Positions 9,518 through 17,437 of a DNA stretch of 18,021 nt are shown piece by piece (the stretch's first letter is position 1; every line of letters starts with the position of its first letter). Under the pieces are notes generated by a model. The model worked only from the letters and a program-made list of their open reading frames with translations, searched no databases and had not been told where the DNA came from. A program made the translations under genes and the position numbers. Source of the DNA: Trichomonas tenax. Lineage: Eukaryota > Parabasalia > Trichomonadida > Trichomonadidae. Location: the NCBI GenBank assembly GCA_023091735.1, contig JALKBU010001035.1:1-18021 (forward strand), in the 5' to 3' direction.

Positions 9518-9589
9518 TCCGACATCGTTCATCGGTTAGGATAAGCGGTTCTCATCCGCTGGAGCGGGGTTCGACTCCCCGTGTCGGAA
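9518..9589 (+). tRNA. tRNA-Glu (CTC)
   Basis: A 72-nt cloverleaf. The 7-bp acceptor stem is TCCGACA (9518-9524) with TGTCGGA (9582-9588) and discriminator A9589. The D stem is 9527-9530 with 9539-9542. The anticodon stem AGCGG/CCGCT (9544-9548 and 9556-9560) encloses the loop TTCTCAT with anticodon CTC at 9551-9553. The T stem CGGGG/CCCCG (9565-9569 and 9577-9581) holds the loop TTCGACT. The B box GGTTCGACTCC is at 9568-9578. There is no intron and CCA is not encoded. It reads GAG codons. The gene is followed by T-runs, and the mobile element starts 107 bp downstream. Confidence 0.96.
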
Positions 9590-9594
9590 TTTAA

Positions 9595-9600
9595 TTTTTT
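9595..9600 (+). terminator. RNA polymerase III T-run terminator for tRNA-Glu
   Basis: Six Ts start 5 nt after the mature 3' end of the tRNA, as expected for Pol III termination. A longer back-up run of twelve Ts follows at 9619-9630. Confidence 0.8.
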
Positions 9601-9679
9601 CATTTGTATAAAAATTTGTTTTTTTTTTTTGATTTCCCAGTTTTGAACCATGATAAAACCTTATAGATGTAAACTTATT

Positions 9680-9696
9680 TGAATACGTAGTAACAT
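9680..9696 (+). repeat. Left 17-bp direct repeat (candidate target-site duplication)
   Basis: TGAATACGTAGTAACAT directly abuts the left inverted repeat. It matches 10889-10905 at 16 of 17 positions, and the match stops on both sides, which is the pattern of a duplicated target site. Confidence 0.8.
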
Positions 9697-9770
9697 TGTA
9701 GGGTATAATAATGTATCACGAAAAAGTGATCGGATTACATGTTAGATTTGACATTATTTTGACATGTAAA
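9697..9770 (+). repeat. Left terminal inverted repeat
   Basis: Begins TGTAGGGTATAATAATG and ends with the word TGACATGTAAA. It is the inverted partner of 10815-10888. Its internal block CACGAAAAAGTGA is identical in both copies; the least conserved part is 9730-9743. Confidence 0.85.
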
Positions 9771-10621
9771 TTATGCAATTAAGGGTGAGTATTGAATTTT
9801 AATATTTAGTCAGGGAAAAAAGGTGTCAATGCCGGATAAAGGGGCAAATGCTCCCTTAGAAGCATCATGAAGCCTCCAAACTCTATTTGCTATATGTACA
9901 CATCTTTCTAAAACTAGTATAATGAAATAAAGTCTAAGATTAAATTTTTAATTTCAATACGTTCCAAAGTTGTATATTATTCAGCAAGTACAATATGTAT
10001 GAATTGCATACTACTGTTATTCACTCTTTTTGAATTTGGTGCTATTTTTTATGGCTGTCCTAGCATTGACGAACCTTAATTACCTAACTTGTACCAATCT
10101 GGCTTGGGTTGAGCTGTGTTTCAGCATTGCATTCAAAAACAATGCTCTTGTAGATGCATGATTTCGGTTGGTTCGTCCTAATTTGTATCGAAGTTGGCAA
10201 GATCGTGTAGCGTGTATTCTCAAGTGCCGGCAGCTATCCAAGGCTTCTGCTACATGCACTGGCTAAGCTTTACGTCGTGATTATCGTGTTTGATTACTTA
10301 GTCAAAAGCAAATACGGATATTAACTTCTCTGACCCTTGCGTTTCCTGCATAAGCATCCAGGTACCATATGCAAGTTCCTGCTAAGTTACATGTAACTCA
10401 AATTCTTCATCAGAAGATGAGTCTTTGAGGTAATTTGTGCGAAAGTTCCATAAAAATTTTTGGACAATAAAAAAAATTAAACGTGTGTTGATTTTACGTT
10501 TGCCCCATTTTGAATGGAAAAATTTATTATGGCGGATATAGCTTTAGAATGCTATATAGAGTCTATATAACCTAAAATATTTCCCAAATAAAACAGCGAT
10601 TGCCCCTTTATCCCACGACTT

Positions 10622-10762
10622 TAAATAAAAACATTTGCTATGATTGACTCTGGAAGGCTCGACTATGGATTGGCTTAGGCCTTATCATAGTGCTTCGTTG
10701 GATTAGCAAGCCAGTTCATAGTCGAGCCTTCCAGAGTCAATCATAGCAAATGTTTTCATTTA
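10622..10762. repeat. Long near-perfect inverted repeat forming a 55-bp hairpin
   Basis: Positions 10622-10676 pair with 10708-10762 around a 31-nt loop. Only three of 55 positions are not Watson-Crick complements: 10627/10757, 10668/10716 and 10670/10714. In a plus-strand RNA the last two are G-U wobbles, leaving a single mismatch. An uninterrupted perfect block covers 39 bp (10629-10667 with 10717-10755). It lies wholly inside the TIR element. Such near-identity of arms indicates recent formation or ongoing correction between the arms. Confidence 0.95.
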
Positions 10763-10814
10763 TATTATAAAAATGGCTGACGGTTTTAGATACACCCCTT
10801 TGATATTATGTCAT

Positions 10815-10888
10815 TTTACATGTCAGAAAATTGTCAAATCTGACGCTTAAGCATGTCACTTTTTCGTGACACATTATCATACCCCACA
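10815..10888 (-). repeat. Right terminal inverted repeat
   Basis: Reverse-complement partner of 9697-9770. It contains TTTACATGTCA at 10815-10825 and the AAAGTGAC word (minus strand) at 10855-10862 within TCACTTTTTCGTGA, itself a small palindrome. Confidence 0.85.
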
Positions 10889-10905
10889 TGAATACGTTGT
10901 AACAT
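10889..10905 (+). repeat. Right 17-bp direct repeat (candidate target-site duplication)
   Basis: TGAATACGTTGTAACAT begins at the base after the right inverted repeat and differs from 9680-9696 at one position. Confidence 0.8.
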
Positions 10906-11083
10906 ATTAATAACTCCATAACATTTTTCCGACTTCGTCAACAGGAAATTATATTTATAGTGATGAAGACATCAAACAACCCTTTCCATTCATCGCAATC
11001 GAATTGCATTGAATTCTGATGTGGAAATAAATAAAAGATATTGCTTAAAATAAAAGATTTGGAGAAATTAAAAATGAGGAGAA

Positions 11084-11119
11084 GACAAACTATACCGAAA
11101 ATTTTTGGTATAGTTTGTC
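11084..11119. repeat. 36-nt near-perfect palindrome
   Basis: Thirteen bases at 11084-11096 are the exact reverse complement of 11107-11119, and the centre AAAATTTT is also self-complementary. Only the pair 11097/11106 fails. It lies 179 bp past the right direct repeat of the mobile element and upstream of the surface-protein remnant. It could form a cruciform in DNA or a tight hairpin in RNA; no role is evident. Confidence 0.95.
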
Positions 11120-11276
11120 GTTTTGGGGAAGGAAGAGGCTTAGAGGAATTTATAAACAGCCATTATCATAGATAGTTTCTTCTGATGAATCTATTGAGTT
11201 TTGATTGAATTTTATAAACTTTATTGGATATCAAAATATGAGATTCTGACTTGATTTTGCAATATTAAGGAAATAG

Positions 11277-12025
11277 CTTTTGCTTGTTGTGTGTTACATG
11301 ATCAACGGTTTAAATTCCTCCAAACACAATTTTTCAAGATTATCTGATCTCTCTCATATGACTTATTGCCTTGCAAAAAATAACACTGGAACTGCTGAAG
11401 TAAGATTTTTCATGGATCAAGTCTTCCTCCCGTTGACATACCTTTCAAACTAATATATAGATCCTGTTTTATTGAGAATGTATATGAATATTTATTTGGC
11501 GTTGATAATATGGTTGTTAAACAAAGTATTTTTATTGGAAATTCCTTACTGGCGCTTTTTCAAACTGGTGATAACCCTGAAGACCCAACTTTTATAGCAA
11601 TTTATGAATCTTATTTTGATAATTTTTCATCAACTGGTAATGTTACAACATCAGGCATTTTCAATAACAAAGATCAAATTAAACTTGAATTTGTATCTTT
11701 ATCATGCCCAGATATCGATACTAACATTGAGTGCAATACTCTTGCAAACAAAGTGCAGTTAATTGGTCATATTTATGATTTTGTTAAACCTCTCATGATG
11801 CTTAATTAGCTTCATATAAATAAACACAGTATATTACACTTTTTTCTTGCTTATATAACTTGCTGCTTCGAGAAGCAGACATGCATAACACTACAAATTC
11901 GTAGTCAAACACAGTTTTCTTTTCTCTTTGGATATAAAATTCCAATAATAGAAAATTGTGTATTCATTGAAGTGATCATTATCACTATATATTTCTCTTT
12001 CATTCTATTTTTTGGAAACACATAA
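11277..12025 (+). pseudogene. Repeat-type surface protein (Pmp-like/beta-helix style) C-terminal remnant
   Basis: Frame 3 from 11277 reads CYMINGLNSSKHNFSRLSD and MTYCLAKNNTGTAE. The sense then passes to frame 2 between about 11399 and 11450 (PVDIPFKLIYRSCFIENVYEYL). Frame 2 runs to TAA at 12023-12025 with one in-frame TAG at 11807-11809. The repeated pattern of short strands with CxFIxN-type turns (SCFIENV, QSIFIGNS, NCVFIEV) fits right-handed beta-helix surface proteins that are abundant in trichomonads. The last 18 codons (EVIIITIYFSFILFFGNT) are hydrophobic like a membrane anchor. One frameshift, one stop and no N-terminus make it a decayed gene. It points toward the similar remnant at 13518-14414. 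The family name is inference; the coherence across the TAG is seen directly. Confidence 0.6.
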
Positions 12026-13447
12026 TTGGGAATGTGATATTTGCGGTGTATATTGTTTAGGCATTTTATGGGATATCTTATATTGAAAAGAGTTTATATA
12101 AGTAACATTTATATTTACTGTGTAAAAACCATAATATCCAGTTTCATAATACTTTAGCCACTCCCTGCCTTTTTGGGTGTTTACATGTCATATTGTCAGA
12201 TTCATTTTTTAATGGATGGTTCAACGCTGTTTACCCCAAACTCATATGTAAACTGCTAGCTGAGGCTTTTCCGCATGAATTAACGCATACCATGCAATAC
12301 ATGAGTACCAATAAACTTCAAAAAATCAGCTCATAAATTACGTAATTTCTTCATATCTCAAAAATTCATACGATGATCAATAATTTTGACTTCATGTTCT
12401 CCAAATAAATTGTATACACTATCCAATTCTGTAATAAAAATATTATCATACCGTTAACAATTTTAGGTCCAAAATTATTCAATCACGAAAAACAATAATT
12501 TCTCATATTTGAGTGCAGAATCGCAAAATACAGGCGAATCCTAGCACCTCCATACACAGAACATCAATCAAATCCAACAAAACGTTGAAATTTTACTGAT
12601 GATTTTAACAAAATAATGATGATTACGCTTATTCATGTAAATTTAATTCTCTCATTGTTATTAGTATCATACAAGGAATCATCTGCTTAATTATAACTAC
12701 TAATGCAATATATAAATAAATTATCATATCAGATCTTAGCAAAAACTTTAATGTAATTCATTGGATGTATTTGAAATTAAATATTTTCATAATTTGGAAC
12801 ATTTTCACTATGTAATACTCCTTAATCTAACGTTTTTCAAAAATGAATGAACAAAATTGAAAATGTCTATTTTAACGATTTGCTCAATCAGCATTCATTA
12901 TGTAATAATTATAAAATCCAAGTCATTATTCGGATTTTATTTCTCCCTCTTAAATATTTGAAAACAATTAATCTTTTGTTTTAATCAGAGAACTTTTTCA
13001 GCATATTTGAGTCATTCTCACTAATAATATAAATAGTATCCACTAACTATGGAGAAATGATATTTTAATTAAAGGCATGATAAATGAACTAATGATAAAT
13101 TTAAATATGTAATTCTCCTGCCGGATGAGCAGGATATGGTATTTTTGACATCACTATACCATGTATATCTTATATATAATTCATTTCATGGAATTTAAAA
13201 TATATATTTTTTCGACAAAAAGAAAAAGAAAAAAAAAGGCTTTCCCGGAATCTAACTAATGGCATATATAATCTTTAGCATAAACTAAACCACTACACCA
13301 CAATTCAACATTCACAATTTTTGTTCAATGGTGACACTAAAAATTTTGTTTACAGAAAGGTGACTCAAAAAAAGGGAAAAACGCACCAACGCTGTTTCGA
13401 ACAACCAAACTTTAATCAAAATTCCTGACACCCCCTGCTTTAGACCT
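12026..13447. other. AT-rich spacer between two convergent surface-protein remnants
   Basis: No gene is supported. The left copy of a perfect 24-bp inverted repeat is at 12138-12161, followed at 12180-12190 by the recurrent word (reverse complement of TGACATGTAAA). A purine-rich run occupies about 13219-13239. A 63-codon minus-strand frame (13312-13503) overlaps the right inverted repeat and has no recognisable family. Confidence 0.5.
12138..12161 (+). repeat. 24-bp inverted repeat, left copy
   Basis: Exact reverse complement of 13448-13471, beginning CCAGTTTCATAATAC. Similarity stops sharply on the outside and is weak on the inside. No flanking direct repeat was found. Confidence 0.9.
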
Positions 13448-13471
13448 GTGGCTAAAGTATTATGAAACTGG
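13448..13471 (-). repeat. 24-bp inverted repeat, right copy
   Basis: Exact partner of 12138-12161, 47 bp past the end of the minus-strand surface-protein remnant. Confidence 0.9.
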
Positions 13472-13517
13472 GTAATCTTATATAGGGATTTGTTTGAATA
13501 CATATAAATGTGGCAAG

Positions 13518-14414
13518 TTACATTACAATTTGCTCATTTGGCTTAATAACACCATAGCATCTGACTTTAACTGCTGGAATATTTATGGAATTTTGTAAGT
13601 TATTATTAATGTTTGCATTACAACTTGAATTTGCTTGGGGATTGTTAATATAACAAGATTTCAATGAAAATAAACCTGAAGATGTGAAATAAAATAAATA
13701 ATTTGTGAAAGCAATATTATTAATTAATTTACATGAAGATATGTCGCAATTTGTATTAAAATATAATATTCCTTCTGCATAACATTGATTGGAAATAATA
13801 TCACAAAATAAATAAAAATATTTATACCTTCCAAGATGATGGGAGCATCCTTTGTTATTTTGACCAGTATTATTTTTGAAAGTTGATAACAAGATTTCGG
13901 CATCTTTAGCTGGCTCATAAAAATACAAACATAGTACATAAGATGTTTCGGAGTCAGTTAAATTATTCTTAGAAAACCTAATATCACCATAAAAATAATA
14001 TATTGTATAGCCTCCACTTTGAGAAAAACTTTCGATTATGCTTGATTCGAGTACATAATTTTTGTAATTAGTATTTGATGTAACATATTGATATGAATTT
14101 AATTTCCATCCATATGAACGTATTTTATTTTGAACGATCTGGCCTGAAGTTTCAAAGTATATTGAAGATGCAACTGATGCAGAGAAGGTTATTAATTCGA
14201 ATTTTCATGATTCAAGTAAGACATTAGCGCCAGAACCAGAAAAGTATATCACTCTATTTGTTAGTCCTATTACATTAGAATTTGAAAAATAAACATTTTG
14301 TTTATCTGCAATATTATAAACAGATTTTGAAGTGTAGTTAGGAACTATAGTTAGAGAAGGTTGAAAAGGGTAAAAATCAGTCCATTCTAAATGATGATTT
14401 AAATTAATAAACAT
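13518..14414 (-). pseudogene. Repeat-type surface protein (Pmp-like/beta-helix style), interrupted by one TGA
   Basis: A single minus frame of about 298 codons from the ATG at 14412-14414 to 13518, broken only by TGA at 14205-14207. Sense is continuous across the stop: SGSGANVLLES, then FELITFSASVASSIYFETSGQ. It is rich in Asn, Ser, Tyr, Cys and Phe with repeating short strands (SSGLFSLKSCYINN, NTNCDISSCKLINN, GDIRFSKNNLTD), as in parallel beta-helix surface proteins. No signal peptide is visible at the start, and no membrane helix appears before the end, so the C-terminus may be lost. It diverges from the MBOAT gene (200 bp apart) and converges on the similar remnant at 11277-12025. Read-through of the TGA is possible but unsupported. 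Family placement is by compositional pattern. Confidence 0.6.
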
Positions 14415-14606
14415 TAATGTAATTACTCAAAGAATCAGTAAAATGCATTGTATTTGCCGCGTAGTATATTCTCTAAATAGCTTAAAAAGAGCGACTTTAA
14501 ATTTTTATGGAAGAAGAAAAGCAAATCCAAAGCATTTTAGAAATGATGCTTTTGACGATAAGATTATAATGGCACTTTTATATCTATCAGTTTACAAATT
14601 CAGCGA

Positions 14607-14614
14607 AAAGTGAC
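14607..14614 (+). promoter_or_regulatory. AAAGTGAC word abutting the MBOAT start codon
   Basis: The word ends one base before the ATG at 14615. The same word on the coding strand lies 7 nt before the start of the pseudokinase gene. This placement suggests a start-site-linked element, perhaps a core promoter in a genome with very short 5' leaders. The role is inference. Confidence 0.4.
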
Positions 14615-15949
14615 ATGACCAAAATGGGACTTTTGGAAATCATCTTTGGTCTTTCGACAGTCGAACTTTACATGATAATTTCGCTCGGCCTCTACCCAAT
14701 GGCGAGGTTTGTATTCCCACATATCAAGAATAGATACGTTTCTGCCATAATTCATATAATTTATGGTGAATTCCTTTCTTTTGTTTTATTTGGCGTTAAG
14801 GATTCTGTTATAATGATTGTGTTCATCATTCTTTCATACTTCTTGCTCTTCTTGGACCCAATAAAAGCCGGAACGATTGGTTTCTTAATGACAATGGGCA
14901 CTCATATCTATATCTACCTTCAGGGTGTCTCCTGGGCTCTCGATATCACCGGTCTTTCGATGGTTAGCTTCCAGAAATTGTACTCTTTAGCTTGGAATCT
15001 TAAGGATGCACGCGACATGAAGGAGAAGAAAGAGGTCAGAAAGAGAATGCAGCAGCTCGCTGTTGATGAGCGCCCTGATATCATCATTTATTACGCTTAT
15101 TTGATTACTCCATATGGAGGATTCACTAATCCATTCATTGAATTCAAGACATTCGACTACATGCTCAACAGAGGTAACAGAACAGAACCATTAACAGACG
15201 AAGACAAATATTTGAGCTTAAAGAGATTCATTCAAGCTTACGTTCTCTCTGGATTCATTGCAGCAACAATGCCATACGTCAGATGGGAGAATTATGAGTC
15301 CGAGTGGTTCCTTAAGCTCAATTTGATATTCAAAGTTTTCGTAATTGGAGGTCTTACAGCTTTGACAGTACTTAGATACTTCTGCTCATGGTGGGTCGTC
15401 GAATCTGGTTACTATGGCTTCGGATTGGCTTCTTCCAACATCTTTGATAATGTTAAGAACGAAATCTCTAACCTTTCATTGCTCGAGGTTCTCGATTCAC
15501 GTTCTTGCCAGGAATGGATGCGTCGTTGGAACCACACAACACACTTATTCTTCAAGAATTACATTTACGCAAGGTTACTCGGTGCTGGTTACTCACCAAC
15601 AGTTGGAAACCTTGCAGTTTTCATTGGCTCATCAGCATGGCACGGTTGCCGCCCAGTTTATTTCATCATTCTTCCAGAAGCTTATGTTATCATGGAAGTT
15701 GATCGTATCTTTTGCCGTAACCTTCCTTCTAAGAATTTGTTCTGGATTCTCATTCATGACATCTTCACATCTTTAACAATGCTATATTCAACCTCAACAT
15801 GGTTCTATCCATGGTTCCGCGAATTCTTCTACATTCGAAAGTCAGTTTACTGCTTCCCAACACTCTTCTCTGTCTTCCTCTTCTTCGTATTGAAGTTTGT
15901 CCCACCTCCAAAGAGGAATCCTGCAGAGAAGGAAATTAAGAAGGAATAA
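14615..15949 (+). CDS. MBOAT family lysophospholipid acyltransferase
   Basis: An intact 444-aa multi-pass membrane protein. Hydrophobic segments lie at about 17-34, 41-61, 63-83, 85-107, 205-222, 232-262, 331-360, 374-400 and 409-429. The MBOAT signatures are clear: WNHTTHLFFKNYIYARL with the conserved Asn at 306, and GSSAWHGCRPVYF with the catalytic His at 343. AYLITPYGGFTNPFIEF at 161-177 matches the segment preceding the core in MBOAT1/2/5/7 and yeast Ale1. By family knowledge these enzymes transfer acyl chains from acyl-CoA to lysophospholipids in the endoplasmic reticulum (Lands cycle remodelling). This fits a parasite that scavenges and edits host lipids. The tail is lysine-rich (KEIKKE) but not a canonical KKXX signal. 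The ATG at 14615 follows directly after an AAAGTGAC word; a second in-frame ATG is at codon 4. Substrate preference cannot be read from the sequence. Confidence 0.92.
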   Translation: MTKMGLLEIIFGLSTVELYMIISLGLYPMARFVFPHIKNRYVSAIIHIIYGEFLSFVLFGVKDSVIMIVFIILSYFLLFLDPIKAGTIGFLMTMGTHIYIYLQGVSWALDITGLSMVSFQKLYSLAWNLKDARDMKEKKEVRKRMQQLAVDERPDIIIYYAYLITPYGGFTNPFIEFKTFDYMLNRGNRTEPLTDEDKYLSLKRFIQAYVLSGFIAATMPYVRWENYESEWFLKLNLIFKVFVIGGLTALTVLRYFCSWWVVESGYYGFGLASSNIFDNVKNEISNLSLLEVLDSRSCQEWMRRWNHTTHLFFKNYIYARLLGAGYSPTVGNLAVFIGSSAWHGCRPVYFIILPEAYVIMEVDRIFCRNLPSKNLFWILIHDIFTSLTMLYSTSTWFYPWFREFFYIRKSVYCFPTLFSVFLFFVLKFVPPPKRNPAEKEIKKE

Positions 15950-16486
15950 GTTACTGTGGAGAGCTTTTTGTCACATAACTACTATGGCACTTATTAAATA
16001 CTATTATTTAATTCTTTCGAACAAAAATATATAATTTTGACACTCTATAAGATGATTTGTATCAAAATTAACTAATAGATCAGTATTTTTGAAGGATATT
16101 TTAAATTTGAAGCAATAAAAATTTATCAATGAGGTGCTTTCATGATCAAAATCAGTTTTACATTTATTTCTTTATTAAGATTGAAGAGCTTTTATTTTCG
16201 AATCATGATTGTCGAAATTTTTAGGAAATTAATATAATATGTTTTGGGTAAATGAAATTTAATATCAATAAACAAGAAATTCACTAAAACCAGGAATAAC
16301 TATTCTGTCATGAGCTGGTTCTATTTTCTTGGTCAAAATAACTTTCTAGTCCAATTTCATATTTCAATAAAATTTTCATGTTTTCTTTGCTATATCATTA
16401 ATACATAACATAAAAAGACGAATATTGCGCAAATATGGGTTAATTTATTATAGAAACAATACTAAACAAAAATATATACATGATAA
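15950..16486. other. Convergent intergenic region between the MBOAT and kinase-like genes
   Basis: AT-rich 3' flanks of two convergent genes. Several AATAAA or TAAA-type words could act as poly(A) signals for either strand. No ORF, RNA gene or repeat was recognised. Confidence 0.6.
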
Positions 16487-17437
16487 TTATGGCTTTTCGA
16501 ACTTAGGAAGCTCAAAATATGAAGGATGCATATTCTTTCGATAAGAAACAGATGTCGTCCTTGTCATTTCCTGAATTCTTTGTTGTGGTTGAACCGTTTT
16601 GAACGATAATGTTGTTGTATTCGGTTTATAGAACAGACTGACTTTCTTGTGGTCAATATCCTGCGTAAGGAGCTGAGAAGCCGATGGTCTCGACTTTGGA
16701 TCTTTCAATAACATTAGCTGTAATTTTTTAGCGAGATTATTGGGGATTCCGCTGTAGTTGGGTTCGTTCCTTAATATGCTCTGACACAACTTGGCCTGAT
16801 TTGTATCAGCAAATGGATAGTTCGATGTTGATAGTGTATATAAACAGACGCCTAAATGCCAGATGTCTAATGCAAAGTAATCGGTGGCCATCATTTTGAG
16901 CTCTTCGGGCGCACTGTAGTATGTGTTATCGTTTTGTGTCTGAACAGCCGATGAATAATTATCGACTCCTAAGTGAAAGCCTGTGATTTTTGGAACCATA
17001 TTCAGATCAAACATTATGCTTTCCAATGTGATATGACCGTGGAACAATCCTAAAGAATGTGCGAATTTCATTGCAGAAAGTAATTGTGTCATGATTGTGA
17101 ATACTTCATCGCTGCTCATCTTTCCATTACACATCAAATAGTCCTTTGCGTTGCCATTCTGAAATTGGTCAGTAAAAATATAAACATATGGTCCATACTC
17201 TTGTACACTCATTACTTTCGGTATATTCGGGTGATTTAAGTGTTTTAATATAGAAAGACGCTGGAGGAAATTCTCGTAAGCGAGTTTTCTCTCGAGATTT
17301 ACTTTATTGAAAACTTTGCACATGCATATTGTGCCGGCTTTATCGATAACCTTCAACACAACGAGGTCCTCGCTGCGCTCTGTGACTTCGATGACAGAGT
17401 ATCTGTCCGCTGTCTGCGGAAGAACAAATTCATTCAT
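16487..17437 (-). CDS. Protein kinase-like protein, probable pseudokinase
   Basis: A 316-aa intact gene. The kinase fold is evident, counting from the ATG at 17437. ICMCKVFNK holds the VAIK-type Lys, LKHLNHPNIPKV follows the C-helix, and SAPEEL is the APE motif. DIWHLGVCLY is the DxW helix and PKSRPSASQLL holds the subdomain XI Arg. The overall layout is CAMK/SNF1-like. Catalytic motifs are lost. The Gly-rich loop is VTERSEDLVV with no glycine. HRDxKxxN reads HGHITLES, lacking the catalytic Asp, the Lys and the Asn. DFG reads GFH, lacking the metal-binding Asp. Phosphotransfer is therefore not expected; a scaffold or allosteric role is the inference. A GTG 12 bases upstream is open in frame, but the ATG is the natural start and lies 7 nt after an AAAGTGAC word. 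The last 50 residues are a basic, Thr/Ser/Gln-rich tail. Confidence 0.88.
   Translation of the reverse strand: MNEFVLPQTADRYSVIEVTERSEDLVVLKVIDKAGTICMCKVFNKVNLERKLAYENFLQRLSILKHLNHPNIPKVMSVQEYGPYVYIFTDQFQNGNAKDYLMCNGKMSSDEVFTIMTQLLSAMKFAHSLGLFHGHITLESIMFDLNMVPKITGFHLGVDNYSSAVQTQNDNTYYSAPEELKMMATDYFALDIWHLGVCLYTLSTSNYPFADTNQAKLCQSILRNEPNYSGIPNNLAKKLQLMLLKDPKSRPSASQLLTQDIDHKKVSLFYKPNTTTLSFKTVQPQQRIQEMTRTTSVSYRKNMHPSYFELPKFEKP

Larger units (their letters stand above)
9697..10888. mobile_element. Non-autonomous TIR element, about 1.19 kb (MITE/MULE-like)
   Basis: The ends are inverted copies of each other: 9700-9770 against 10815-10885 aligns without gaps at about 57 of 71 positions, with three further matching bases at the outer edge. 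Fainter similarity continues inward to about 9803 and 10783. A second inverted pair, GGATAAAGGGGCAA, lies at 9834-9847 and 10600-10613. The outer ends are flanked exactly by 17-bp direct repeats with one mismatch. Inside there is no transposase. A 60-codon minus-strand open stretch (10080-10262) has no recognisable family. The core about 10050-10400 is richer in G+C than the flanks. The right half holds a long hairpin (10622-10762). Long TIRs recall Mutator-like elements, known in trichomonads, but those normally duplicate about 9-11 bp, so the 17-bp duplication does not fit cleanly. Confidence 0.75.

Noticed and set aside
10080..10262. 60-codon minus-strand open stretch inside the TIR element as a transposase fragment
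   Set aside because: No transposase motif and no ATG near the start of the open stretch. It is noted only as part of the element.
13312..13503. 63-codon minus-strand ORF as a gene
   Set aside because: It overlaps the 24-bp inverted repeat and lies in AT-rich DNA, with no recognisable domain. The evidence is not enough for a coding call.
1418..14414. In-frame stops in four genes (TAG at 2000, 2342, 8603 and 11807; TGA at 8666 and 14205) as evidence for stop-codon reassignment
   Set aside because: The intact DH-PH-FYVE gene ends at TAG, several intact genes end at TAA, and two of the four broken genes also carry frameshifts. Ordinary gene decay explains the pattern.
14507..14569. 20-codon ORF (MEEEKQIQ...) upstream of the MBOAT gene
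   Set aside because: Too short, with no conserved feature. It could be an upstream ORF only if the leader is long, for which there is no evidence.
15414..15776. Alternate-frame ORFs inside the MBOAT gene
   Set aside because: The MBOAT frame has all family signatures; the others are shadows.
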